A stretch of DNA of 64,000 bases from JAGNRR01 sp964409905 (GTDB lineage Bacteria > Bacteroidota > Bacteroidia > Chitinophagales > Chitinophagaceae): NCBI GenBank assembly GCA_964409905.1, contig CAYPET010000002.1, forward strand, positions 184,509 to 248,508, given 5' to 3'. The position numbers were made by a program, and so were the translations under genes. Under the pieces are notes generated by a model. The model was not told the origin of the DNA, searched no databases, and was given only the letters and a program-made list of their open reading frames with translations. The first letter of the stretch is position 1, and every line of letters begins with the position of its first letter. Of this stretch, positions 51,397 through 59,625 are shown one piece after another.

Positions 51397-51846
51397 ATGA
51401 AAAGAATATTGCTAACAACACTAGTCTGTACTTTCTTATTTATAGACACACAGGCGCAATCAAAAAACTACAAAGTCATTACAGTCGTTGAGTCGATTGT
51501 GCCTGGAGGAATGGGCCGCTCCAGAATTATTGAAGAGAAAACCCCAATAAATCATCGTGATTTTACCACTGATCGTACCGATGGTAAAGACAGTAAACAA
51601 GGTGATGTAAAAAGGGGTGATGCCAAAGTAGATGCCTTTGCCGAAACTAAACTGTTGAACTTTTATAGCCTTGTGGGGATTAATTTTCAGAATATCGCCA
51701 GTAACGATGCGTTGATTTCATCAAAGATTAATGAGCTAGCTGCAGACGGCTGGGAGTTAAAATTTGTAACAAGCGGTGTAGAAAGTGATGCTGGCGATAA
51801 AGACGGTCAGGGAATTTTTATCACTCGTTTAATTTTTGCCAAATAG
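51397..51846 (+). CDS. Small exported protein of unknown function
   Basis: I do not recognise a family. A signal peptide covers residues 1-20 (MKRILLTTLVCTFLFIDTQA), leaving a mature protein of about 129 residues. The middle is charged (DFTTDRTDGKDSKQGDVKRGDAK). The C-terminal half ends with INELAADGWELKFVTSGV and GIFITRLIFAK, a pattern common in small Bacteroidota exported proteins of the DUF4177 type (KINELAADGWELK). A beta-alpha fold with periplasmic location is inferred. The gene is alone with its own terminator. Confidence 0.65.
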   Translation: MKRILLTTLVCTFLFIDTQAQSKNYKVITVVESIVPGGMGRSRIIEEKTPINHRDFTTDRTDGKDSKQGDVKRGDAKVDAFAETKLLNFYSLVGINFQNIASNDALISSKINELAADGWELKFVTSGVESDAGDKDGQGIFITRLIFAK

Positions 51847-51870
51847 TTACTCCCCTATATCGGGATATCA

Positions 51871-51909
51871 TTTACCAAAAAGGCGAGCATAGCTCGCCTT
51901 TTTGGTAAA
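51871..51909. terminator. Bidirectional terminator with perfect 18-bp arms
   Basis: TTTACCAAAAAGGCGAGC (51871-51888), loop ATA, and the exact reverse complement at 51892-51909. It lies between the convergent small exported protein and fabG genes. Confidence 0.9.
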
Positions 51910-51923
51910 TTAATATGTGCCTA

Positions 51924-52679
51924 TCAAATCAGCAATCCACCGCTCACGTTGATCACATCGCCGGTAATATAGTTGGCCATATCGCTACCCAAAAACACAC
52001 AAGCGTTTGCAATGTCCTCAGCCTGCCCGAAGCGCCCTAAAGGAATTGCTTCTTTATATTTATCGGCACCATCGCCGTCTTTAAGGTAAGATGTCATATC
52101 GGTTTCTACAAAGCCGGGGGCAATAGCATTGCAACGAATATTGCGGCTGCCAAGTTCTTTCGCTACACTTTTTGTAAATCCAATTACTCCTGCTTTACTT
52201 GCTGCATAGGAGCTTTGACCGGCATTGCCCATCATGCCAATTACCGAGCTCATATTAATAATAGAACCGGTCCGTGCTTTCATCATGGGTCGCATTACCT
52301 GTTTGGTCATATTAAATACACTCTTCAGGTTTACACTCATCACCTCATCCCACTGTTCCTCGGTCATGCGCATTAACAGGTTGTCTTTTGATATTCCGGC
52401 ATTGTTTACCAAGATGTCAATTTTTTCGAAGTCATTCATTACTTGCTGCACAAGTGCCTCACAGTCTGCCATATTACCGGCATTACTCTTATAGCCAATG
52501 GCTTTCACACCTTTTGCTGCGCATTGTTCTTCTATCGATTTTGCCAATGTCGCACTATTGTCACTAACGTAGGTAAATGCAACCTGACAACCATGCTCGG
52601 CAAATTTTAATACAATACCCTCGCCAATGCCCCGACTGCCGCCTGTTACAATGGCTACTTTATTTTCTAATAATTTCAT
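51924..52679 (-). CDS. fabG: 3-oxoacyl-ACP reductase
   Basis: An NADPH-dependent short-chain dehydrogenase that reduces 3-oxoacyl-ACP in fatty acid synthesis. The cofactor loop is TGGSRGIGEGI, then NNAGISKDNLLMRM. The catalytic Ser-Tyr-Lys set is in SSVIGMMGNAGQSSYAASKAG. The segment PGFVETDMT and the C-terminal SGGLLI are FabG-like. It is 251 residues, a normal length. No other fab gene is nearby, so it may be one of several FabG paralogues. Confidence 0.9.
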   Translation of the reverse strand: MKLLENKVAIVTGGSRGIGEGIVLKFAEHGCQVAFTYVSDNSATLAKSIEEQCAAKGVKAIGYKSNAGNMADCEALVQQVMNDFEKIDILVNNAGISKDNLLMRMTEEQWDEVMSVNLKSVFNMTKQVMRPMMKARTGSIINMSSVIGMMGNAGQSSYAASKAGVIGFTKSVAKELGSRNIRCNAIAPGFVETDMTSYLKDGDGADKYKEAIPLGRFGQAEDIANACVFLGSDMANYITGDVINVSGGLLI

Positions 52680-52747
52680 TGGGTTAAATGTAAAATGGAA
52701 AAAGTAAAAACTGAAATTTTACCACCTCATATCATGCCGATTTATGG

Positions 52748-52969
52748 CTAGCTTTTTCTGGTGATCACGAAATAAATCACATAAATCCAACCCAGAAAGA
52801 AATGAAATATCGCCCAAAGTATAGATTGATTCCGACTCCAAGATGCCAATACCGCTAGCAAACCACCCAAACCAATACCACTGCCCACAAACTTGGCACT
52901 CACAGTCGTATCAGCAAGGGCATACTTATATGAGAAAATGAGCATGAGAAATAATAGGAAGAAGCGCAT
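52748..52969 (-). CDS. Small two-helix membrane protein
   Basis: A 73-residue protein with an N-terminal signal-like helix (MRFFLLFLMLIFSYKYALA). Two membrane segments follow, the second being SILWAIFHFFLGWIYVIYFVIT with a short basic end. The RNQSILWAIFHFFLGWIYVIYF pattern resembles small Bacteroidota membrane proteins and, weakly, the helix of superinfection-immunity proteins. That similarity is too slight for a function. It lies 3 bases downstream of the Tag gene stop and is probably cotranscribed. Confidence 0.5.
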   Translation of the reverse strand: MRFFLLFLMLIFSYKYALADTTVSAKFVGSGIGLGGLLAVLASWSRNQSILWAIFHFFLGWIYVIYFVITRKS

Positions 52970-52972
52970 ATG

Positions 52973-53611
52973 CTATTGTTTTAGACATAAATCCTTGTAA
53001 CGAAAACAATCTGTAGTATGATCATTCACCAAGCCTGCAGCTTGCATATAGGCATAGCAGATTGTTGATCCGGCAAATTTAAATCCACGCTCTTTTAAAT
53101 CTACGCTCATAGCATCGCTTTCGGGCGTTGTGGCGGGGATTTCTTTGTGATGTGCCCAAGCATTGATGATAGGGCTACCGCCAACAAACTGCCAGATGTA
53201 ATTATCAAAACTGCCAAAATCCTTACGTATACCAATAAAAGCCTGAGCATTGGTGATGGTGGCACGAATTTTCAGTTTATTTCGGATGATATCTGTATTC
53301 TGCATCAATTCTTCCACCTTATCGTTTTTATAGGTAGCAATTCTTCGGTAGTTGAAATTGTCAAAAGCTTTTCGGAAGCCTTCGCGGCGATGCAAAATGA
53401 TTTTCCAACTCAGTCCTGCCTGGAATGTATCGAGCAAGAGATACTCGAAATGTTTTTTGTCATCATGCACCGGTACACCCCATTCAGCATCATGATAAGC
53501 AGCTTCTTCTTTGTCTTTGCTAGCCCAAAAGCATCGCTTGACCCCATCATCATAAAACTCAATTTTTTCTTTTTTTACAAATGGTTTTTGTGGTCTTTTA
53601 GCTTTTTCCAT
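52973..53611 (-). CDS. tag: DNA-3-methyladenine glycosylase I
   Basis: Removes 3-methyladenine from alkylated DNA. The family zinc snap ligands are seen: Cys in KRCFWA, His in AAYHDAEWG, and the C-terminal His and Cys in VNDHTTDCFRY. YLLLDTFQAGLSWKIIL and NAQAFIGIRKDFGSFDNYIWQF are hallmark blocks. At 212 residues it carries about 24 extra basic residues at the N-terminus (MEKAKRPQKPFVKKEKIEFYD) compared with E. coli Tag (187). It is upstream of the small membrane protein gene. Confidence 0.94.
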   Translation of the reverse strand: MEKAKRPQKPFVKKEKIEFYDDGVKRCFWASKDKEEAAYHDAEWGVPVHDDKKHFEYLLLDTFQAGLSWKIILHRREGFRKAFDNFNYRRIATYKNDKVEELMQNTDIIRNKLKIRATITNAQAFIGIRKDFGSFDNYIWQFVGGSPIINAWAHHKEIPATTPESDAMSVDLKERGFKFAGSTICYAYMQAAGLVNDHTTDCFRYKDLCLKQ

Positions 53612-53644
53612 GCCTGGTGTATCTCCTGTGCTTTTTTGGGTGTG

Positions 53645-54004
53645 TTATCTATCAGAGTGCAGGGCAATGCGGTTACCCTCGGTATCTACAATAAAAGCAT
53701 AATACCCCACCTCGGAAGATATGAGGGTTTTGGGTACAATGATGCGGCCACCGTTTTGCGCCGCACGATCTACCACAAGATTTAAATCCGGGTTGGCATT
53801 CAGATACAAGAGCGAACCTGCACCGGAAGGGATGTAGCCCTCGCCATAGCAGATGGCACCACTCACTTTGCCTTCATAGGCCGGTAAGAAAGCCATTTTG
53901 TACGAATCTATCTCAGTGACTTCTAATTTGAAATCAAAAATTGTTTCGTAAAATTTTAATGCTCTTTCGAAGTCGCTCACCGGTATCTCGAACCAGCTTA
54001 CCAT
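53645..54004 (-). CDS. VOC (glyoxalase/bleomycin resistance) family protein
   Basis: A small protein of the vicinal-oxygen-chelate fold, with two beta-alpha-beta-beta-beta units. The N-terminal unit starts WFEIPVSDFERALKFYETIFDF, and the C-terminal unit ends YYAFIVDTEGNRIALHSD, where the conserved Glu sits. The ATG at 54004 is preferred; a GTG at 54022 would add six residues (MATEKN). Function may be metal-dependent isomerisation or ligand binding; no substrate can be assigned. It is 33 bases downstream of tag only in opposite terms of order: tag lies downstream of it on the same strand. Confidence 0.85.
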   Translation of the reverse strand: MVSWFEIPVSDFERALKFYETIFDFKLEVTEIDSYKMAFLPAYEGKVSGAICYGEGYIPSGAGSLLYLNANPDLNLVVDRAAQNGGRIIVPKTLISSEVGYYAFIVDTEGNRIALHSDR

Positions 54005-54088
54005 ATTTTTTTCTGTGGCCACGGTTGGTGAATTATTTTATAGGGCTAAAATACTACGCAAGTGTGTAAGTGCGAAATGAAATACTGA

Positions 54089-56203
54089 TTAGCTCACGCG
54101 TTTGTAGCGCAATCGAATCGAATTGATGATAAGCACCACATCGCTAAGCGCCATAACCCCAGCACCAAAAGTTGGTGTCAGGAAGCCGAAGGCCGCCACG
54201 GGCAGGGCAATAATGTTATAGATAAAAGCCCAGAAAAGATTTTGCTTAATGGTAAGAAAGGTATGCTTGCCCAGTCCAATTGCTTCTGGTAAGGCAAGCA
54301 GTGAGTTTTTTGTGAGCACAACTTCAGCGCTCTGCATGGCTATTTGGCTGGCTGCGCTAAAGGAAATACCTATATCGGCTTTGGTAAGGGCCGGACTATC
54401 ATTGATACCATCGCCTACCATGGCTACGGCCCCCTCGACAGACAGCTGCTCGATGATTTCCAGTTTTTCCTGGGGCAGCTTTTGCGCCATCACATTTTTT
54501 ATACCAAGTTGTTTGGCAACCTGTTCGCATTTTTCTTTTCGGTCGCCCGAAAGCAAACTGATATGGTAGCCTTTTAGCTGCAGCATTTTAATGACCGTTT
54601 TGGCTTCGGGGCGCAGGCTGTCTTGCATGTCTATCCAGCCGAGTAGCTGACCGTTTTTTATCACGAACAAATCATGCCGCTCGGTGGTGAGGCGCTCCGC
54701 CAGGCGGTAGGAACCAATCTCTATCAGATCGCCGGCTGTGGTTTTGCCTTTGAGGCCGATGCCTTTTATTTCTTCAGTTTCGGCATAGGCGAGGTCGTGC
54801 TGCTGCCAGGCCTTGCAAATGCTCTGTGCTATGGGGTGAGACGATTGTTTTTCCAGCCCGACCACCATGTTTTTGAAATCGTCGATAGATAGCGTACTGT
54901 CAAAAAGCTGAAAATCGCCTATGCTCAATTCGCCAGTGGTGAGGGTGCCTGTTTTATCAAAAATAATGTGCTTGAGCCGCGTAAAATGTTGCAAGGTATC
55001 GCCGCCTTTTACCAAAATACCATTGCGCGCCGCGTGACCCATGCCCACCATAACGGCTGCCGGGGTGGCGAGGCCCATGGCGCAGGGACAGGCAATGACC
55101 AGCACGGCTATGGTGCGCATCATGCTTTCGGCAAACGGGTGGTGGCCCACAAAATAGTTGGCCAAAAAGGTAATGACGGCTATGCCTAAAACCACCGGCA
55201 CAAATATGGCGCTGATTTTATCGGCGAGGCGCTGCATTGGGGGCTTGGTGCTTTGAGCTTTGTTGACCATCGCAATGATTTGCGACAAGGCCGTTTGGTC
55301 GCCAATGGCGGTAGCCCGCATGCGGAATGAGCCGTCTGCTACCAGGGTGCTGCCCACCACGTTTTCGTCTTGCTTTTTGGCTACGGGCAGGCTTTCGCCC
55401 GTCATCATACTTTCGTTTATTTCCGCGCGGCCGGATAGTATGATGCCATCGGTGGGCACTTTGTCGCCGGTGTTGACCAGGAGGATGTCGCCCAGTTTGA
55501 TTTCTTCATTGGGTACTTCGATGATGGTTTCTTTGCCAATGGAATCCGTCATGACGAGCTTGGCGGTGGTTTTTTGCAACTTCATCAGCTCGGTGAGCGC
55601 GCTAGCGGTGGTTTTCATGGTGTACTCCTCCAGGTAGTTGCCCAGTAGTACGAGGGTTACGATGGAGGCGCAGGTTTCGAAGAAGAGGTAGTCATGAGCC
55701 GTTTCGGGGTAAAATACCCAACCGATGATGCTGTAAAAAAAGGCTGCGCTGGCGCCTATAAACACGAGCACATCCATATTGGGTATGCCGTTGCGCAAGG
55801 AGCGGAGGGCGCTATGGCCAAAGTAGATGACGCAAATGATAAAGCCGGGTATGCAGAGGATGAACTGCACCAAGGGATTGTGTAAGGGTTGCCAGTCCAC
55901 AAACATATGAGCAATGAGGGGTACCCAAAAAATAAGAGAAATGCGGAGGTAGGTCTTGAGTTTGGAGGGGACGGCTTTGGCGTCGGGCTGTTGGCTATCG
56001 GCCACTTTGGGGTAGCCGAGGGCTTTGAGGCCCTCAAAAATGGCGTCTTCGGGCGTATCGTCGGGGAGTACGAAGTGCAAATCACCGGTGGCCGAGTTGG
56101 CTACAATATCTTTGGCGCCTTTTTTTTCGAGGTGCTTTTGTACGGTAAGGGCACAGTTGCCGCAGGTCATACCATCAATTTTGCAGGATATTGTATTGCT
56201 CAC
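54089..56203 (-). CDS. copA: Copper-translocating P-type ATPase
   Basis: A P1B-type ATPase that pumps Cu+ out of the cytoplasm. One HMA domain at the N-terminus carries GMTCGNC (Cys14 and Cys17 counted from GTG 56203). Membrane helices follow, with the actuator motif MTGESLP, the membrane metal site CPC in VIACPCAMGLATP, and the phosphorylation site DKTGTLTTGE. GDGINDSPAL ends the ATP-binding part. ATG is lacking at the start: the choice is GTG 56203 (MSNTISCKIDGMTC) or TTG 56224. The gene is noticeably richer in G and C than its neighbours, which might mark transfer. No chaperone or regulator is next to it. Confidence 0.9.
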   Translation of the reverse strand: MSNTISCKIDGMTCGNCALTVQKHLEKKGAKDIVANSATGDLHFVLPDDTPEDAIFEGLKALGYPKVADSQQPDAKAVPSKLKTYLRISLIFWVPLIAHMFVDWQPLHNPLVQFILCIPGFIICVIYFGHSALRSLRNGIPNMDVLVFIGASAAFFYSIIGWVFYPETAHDYLFFETCASIVTLVLLGNYLEEYTMKTTASALTELMKLQKTTAKLVMTDSIGKETIIEVPNEEIKLGDILLVNTGDKVPTDGIILSGRAEINESMMTGESLPVAKKQDENVVGSTLVADGSFRMRATAIGDQTALSQIIAMVNKAQSTKPPMQRLADKISAIFVPVVLGIAVITFLANYFVGHHPFAESMMRTIAVLVIACPCAMGLATPAAVMVGMGHAARNGILVKGGDTLQHFTRLKHIIFDKTGTLTTGELSIGDFQLFDSTLSIDDFKNMVVGLEKQSSHPIAQSICKAWQQHDLAYAETEEIKGIGLKGKTTAGDLIEIGSYRLAERLTTERHDLFVIKNGQLLGWIDMQDSLRPEAKTVIKMLQLKGYHISLLSGDRKEKCEQVAKQLGIKNVMAQKLPQEKLEIIEQLSVEGAVAMVGDGINDSPALTKADIGISFSAASQIAMQSAEVVLTKNSLLALPEAIGLGKHTFLTIKQNLFWAFIYNIIALPVAAFGFLTPTFGAGVMALSDVVLIINSIRLRYKRVS

Positions 56204-56312
56204 GATGGTAAAATTACTGAACAAAAAGGAGTAATATAGTTATGAAAATCTAATCCAACTCACCAACTAAAATTCATTTAACTTCGTCTTTGCTATACAG
56301 AAATACCCCGCT

Positions 56313-58466
56313 ATGAAAAAAATAATGCTTTTCCTATCAACGATTCTTTTTTCATTATCCGCTTATGCATCGCATATTGCCGTCGCTGAAATATGGTATG
56401 AATATGACACATTAACTGACTACAAGGTGCATCTGCGCTTGTTTCGAGATTGTAGTGGCGTTAGCTTGCCTCAAACACAGACTATAAGTTTATCCTCAGC
56501 CTTGCAAAGTGTGAATACCAATCATACTTTGTCTCTCACAAACAATTACTACCAATCATATTGCACGGCTACCAGTTGTCAGAATCCGGCCTCCAATATA
56601 CCAGGTTATCAAATTTTTGAATATTCAGGTACGGTAAGTGTCCCACTGAGTTCATCGGACTGGGTTTTTTCCTGGACGAGCTGCTGCCGCAATGTGAGCA
56701 CGAATTTAAGCGGCGCCGCAGCTACTTATGTGGAGGCAACCTTGAATAATAGTATTGGCTTGTTCTCGGTGATTAATAATGCTCCTAGTGTGCCGTATGC
56801 CGTCCCTTTGTTTTTTACTACTAATGCGAGCAACCAAATTAGCTTTGCGGGTATTGAAATTGATGGGGATTCGTTGGATTACCAATTCATAAACCCTAAA
56901 GCAAGCGCAGTAGCCAACGCTGCATTTATGTCACCCTACACGGCCAATAATCCTTTCCCAAATTCGGGCCTGAACCTGAATCCTCAAACAGGCTTAATGA
57001 CTTTTACGGCCACAATGCTTGGGACCTATTTTTTCGCGATACAAGTGCGCGAGTACAGAAACGGTGTTATGGTTTCCAGTGCTGTTCGCGATTATCAGTT
57101 TGTGTTTGTCGGTGCAACAACAACGAACAATTTACCGCAGCTTTCGGGCATTAATGGAACAAACGTTTTTGTGCGAAATATTAATTTATGCGGCCCTGCA
57201 AATATGAATTTTACTATCAATAGCAGTGATCTTGATCTTACCGACTCTACTGAAATATCAGTTATTGCCAAACCTTCAGCGGCAACTTTTACCAATAATA
57301 CTGCGCAAAATCAAACCGGTACTTTTTCCTGGTCGCCGTTGCCAAGTGATGTAAGGGCGCAACCATATTTGCTCGTTTTAAAGGTAAAGGATAATAATTG
57401 TGGTATAAGCCATCAGGTTTATCGGTTATTTGTAAATAATTGTAATACCGACAGCGTTTGGGCGGGCGATGCGAACGCTGATTTTGTGTGCGATAATTTT
57501 GATGTATTGAGTGTTGGTTTGGCCAATAATGCTACAGGTCCGGCACGTCCAGGTGCCACTATCAATTGGCAAGCAGAATGGTGTGCGAACTGGACGAATA
57601 ACTTTATTAGCAACATTAATTACAAGCACGCTGATTGTAATGGGGATGGCACTGTGAATGCCTCAGATTTGGCAGCTATTACTGCTAATTACGGTCAGAT
57701 TCATGCTAAAAATAGCCTGCCTGGTCAATACAAAACATTAGGACTGCCGGATTTGTATTGTGATGTTAGCAATCTTCAGGCATTTGCTGGTAGCACGCTA
57801 AGCATTCCAATTATGTTAGGGAGTTCTGCTGCTATGATGAACGATTTTTATGGCATTGCGGCTACCGTGGAATTAATCAATGCTCAAACATCAATGCCGT
57901 TAGCCGTTACCAAAAATGTTTCGTGGATAGGCAATGCGAGCAATTCATTTTCGTTTGACAAAAGTCTGCAAGCGAATAAAGCAGCATTTACATTCGTTCG
58001 GAATGATCAGCAAAACTTAATGAATCAGCATGGTCAGATAGGCGAAATTGTTTTTCCGATTGATGTCTCGAGCGTTGTAGGGAGTAAAGTAATCGTACAA
58101 TTTTCTGATATACGAATGATAAAAAATAACGGAGAAGAAATCAATGATTACAATGTGCTGAGTGATACGATTTCAATTTTATCGCCACAAGATGTTGGTA
58201 ATTATCATGGTGATTTGCAATTGAAATTATATCCTAACCCAAGTTCGGGGAAATCTATATTATCCTTCCAACATACCGCGACAGGTAATTGTTTCCTTAA
58301 ATTAATGGATGTTACCGGCAGAGTACTTAGAGTAGAGAGCTATGAAAATGTACAAGCAGGTAAACAGGAGTTAGCGATTGACCTTAACGGCATGGCTAGT
58401 GGGCAGTATGTGATAGAGTTAAGCACGGGGACAGCCAAGCAGTCGTTGATGCTCATGAAGCAGTAG
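56313..58466 (+). CDS. Large secreted protein with dockerin-like calcium loops and T9SS sorting domain
   Basis: A signal peptide (residues 1-19) precedes a long beta-rich protein of 717 residues. The first 150 residues (EIWYEYDTLTDYKVHLRLFRDCSG, WVFSWTSCCRNVS) resemble a repeated start of Bacteroidota secreted proteins. Near residues 383-405 and 439-461 are dockerin-like repeats (AGDANADFVCDNFDVL and DCNGDGTVNASDLAAIT) with calcium-loop spacing D-x-N-x-D. The last 90 residues, from LQLKLYPNPSSGKS, are a T9SS sorting domain. It is probably a cell-surface adhesin or matrix protein; ligand unknown. It lies directly ahead of tsaE. Confidence 0.8.
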   Translation: MKKIMLFLSTILFSLSAYASHIAVAEIWYEYDTLTDYKVHLRLFRDCSGVSLPQTQTISLSSALQSVNTNHTLSLTNNYYQSYCTATSCQNPASNIPGYQIFEYSGTVSVPLSSSDWVFSWTSCCRNVSTNLSGAAATYVEATLNNSIGLFSVINNAPSVPYAVPLFFTTNASNQISFAGIEIDGDSLDYQFINPKASAVANAAFMSPYTANNPFPNSGLNLNPQTGLMTFTATMLGTYFFAIQVREYRNGVMVSSAVRDYQFVFVGATTTNNLPQLSGINGTNVFVRNINLCGPANMNFTINSSDLDLTDSTEISVIAKPSAATFTNNTAQNQTGTFSWSPLPSDVRAQPYLLVLKVKDNNCGISHQVYRLFVNNCNTDSVWAGDANADFVCDNFDVLSVGLANNATGPARPGATINWQAEWCANWTNNFISNINYKHADCNGDGTVNASDLAAITANYGQIHAKNSLPGQYKTLGLPDLYCDVSNLQAFAGSTLSIPIMLGSSAAMMNDFYGIAATVELINAQTSMPLAVTKNVSWIGNASNSFSFDKSLQANKAAFTFVRNDQQNLMNQHGQIGEIVFPIDVSSVVGSKVIVQFSDIRMIKNNGEEINDYNVLSDTISILSPQDVGNYHGDLQLKLYPNPSSGKSILSFQHTATGNCFLKLMDVTGRVLRVESYENVQAGKQELAIDLNGMASGQYVIELSTGTAKQSLMLMKQ

Positions 58467-58478
58467 TATATTTACTGC

Positions 58479-58889
58479 GTGGAAATTGTCTTTACGCTGG
58501 AGAATATACAGGAGTTGGCAGCTCAACTCATTAGCAAGGCATCCGGGCCTAAATGCCTGGCTTTTTTTGCTCCTATGGGCGCCGGTAAAACAACCCTGAT
58601 AAATGCTATTTGTGCGCAATTGGGCGTGCTGGATAGTGTATCCAGCCCAACCTATTCTATCATCAACGAATACGAGACGGCTAAGGGAGAAAAAATAGTT
58701 CATATGGATTGGTATCGCCTTAAGGATGAAGACGAGGTGCTCAACGCTGGTTGTGTGGATTATTTAGAGCAGGGCATTTATACGTTCGTTGAGTGGCCGG
58801 AGCGTGCCGAACATTTGTTGCCGACTGATTGCCTGCGCATCCATCTTTCTATACTGGACCCACAAACAAGAAAATGTAGTATCAAATGA
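58479..58889 (+). CDS. tsaE: tRNA threonylcarbamoyladenosine biosynthesis protein TsaE
   Basis: An ATPase that works with TsaB/TsaD in forming the universal t6A37 modification of tRNAs reading ANN codons. The 136-residue product has Walker A APMGAGKTTLINAI at 31-44. SSPTYSIINEYET is the family's switch-like segment, then HMDWYRL and YTFVEWPERAEHLLP. The start is GTG at 58479, 12 bases after the previous stop; no ATG is available. It overlaps the following gene by 4 bases. Confidence 0.95.
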   Translation: MEIVFTLENIQELAAQLISKASGPKCLAFFAPMGAGKTTLINAICAQLGVLDSVSSPTYSIINEYETAKGEKIVHMDWYRLKDEDEVLNAGCVDYLEQGIYTFVEWPERAEHLLPTDCLRIHLSILDPQTRKCSIK

Positions 58890-59623
58890 AAAAATACTTC
58901 TACCTCCTGACGCTGCTTTCACTATTGAGTGCATTGCCCGCCAACGCACAAACCTACTCGGTTATTGTGCCCACATCTTCTACCTTTGATTCTACCTACA
59001 TTGTGGGCCAAGGCATGACAGACACCTTTGATATCAATCAGCATTTGATGAGTTATGGTCATGGTCAGTTTTTACTTTGTTCCAATGCTACCTTGGTATT
59101 TAAAGGTAGTTTTAGCAGCACGACCCCTGCATTTTTTCTTTCGGACGGTGCCAGCCTTATTTTAAAGGATGCCTATTTCTATCCTGCCATTTATATGCAG
59201 CCCAATGCCACACTGGATGCGCAAGGCGGTAATCAACAACTACGCATTTACCGGGTGGCGAATACAAGCTTGACGGATACTGCCAACGCCAACTTTGTAT
59301 TTGATAGTTTGTATACCAACATTAGTTTTGACTTTAGCGCTTGGCCTAATGCAAGTGATCCCTGTTCGCTATCGCCTACAAGTGTAAAGATGGTTGATGC
59401 CATTGATGTACGTTTTATACAAGATAGTCGCAGCTGGCAATACCGTTTGAAAAGCGCCGAGTCGGCTACCTTTTGTTTGTACAATTTGGCCGGGCAACGC
59501 TTGTTTACGCAAAAGATACATGGGCAGGGCAGCATTGCACTCAGTCATTTCATGCCCGGTCTTTACATAGCTACGATACAGCAAGGCGCAAAGCAAGTCG
59601 TATGGAAATGTGTGGTGGATTAA
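58886..59623 (+). CDS. Secreted protein with probable T9SS sorting domain
   Basis: I do not recognise the body of this protein. A signal peptide spans residues 1-21 (ending ANAQ). The mature part of about 155 residues is beta-rich with short strand repeats such as LLCSNATLVFKGSFSS, FFLSDGASLILKDAYF and MQPNATLDAQGGN, which suggest a right-handed beta-helix. The final 70 residues (SRSWQYRLKSAESATFCLYNLAGQRLF to VVWKCVVD) resemble a T9SS sorting domain. The ATG overlaps the tsaE stop by 4 bases. It ends 2 bases from the convergent LolE-type gene. Confidence 0.7.
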   Translation: MKKYFYLLTLLSLLSALPANAQTYSVIVPTSSTFDSTYIVGQGMTDTFDINQHLMSYGHGQFLLCSNATLVFKGSFSSTTPAFFLSDGASLILKDAYFYPAIYMQPNATLDAQGGNQQLRIYRVANTSLTDTANANFVFDSLYTNISFDFSAWPNASDPCSLSPTSVKMVDAIDVRFIQDSRSWQYRLKSAESATFCLYNLAGQRLFTQKIHGQGSIALSHFMPGLYIATIQQGAKQVVWKCVVD

Positions 59624-59625
59624 AT

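Noticed and set aside
52748..52969. Superinfection-immunity protein
   Set aside because: The hydrophobic helix is only weakly similar, and there is no phage context.
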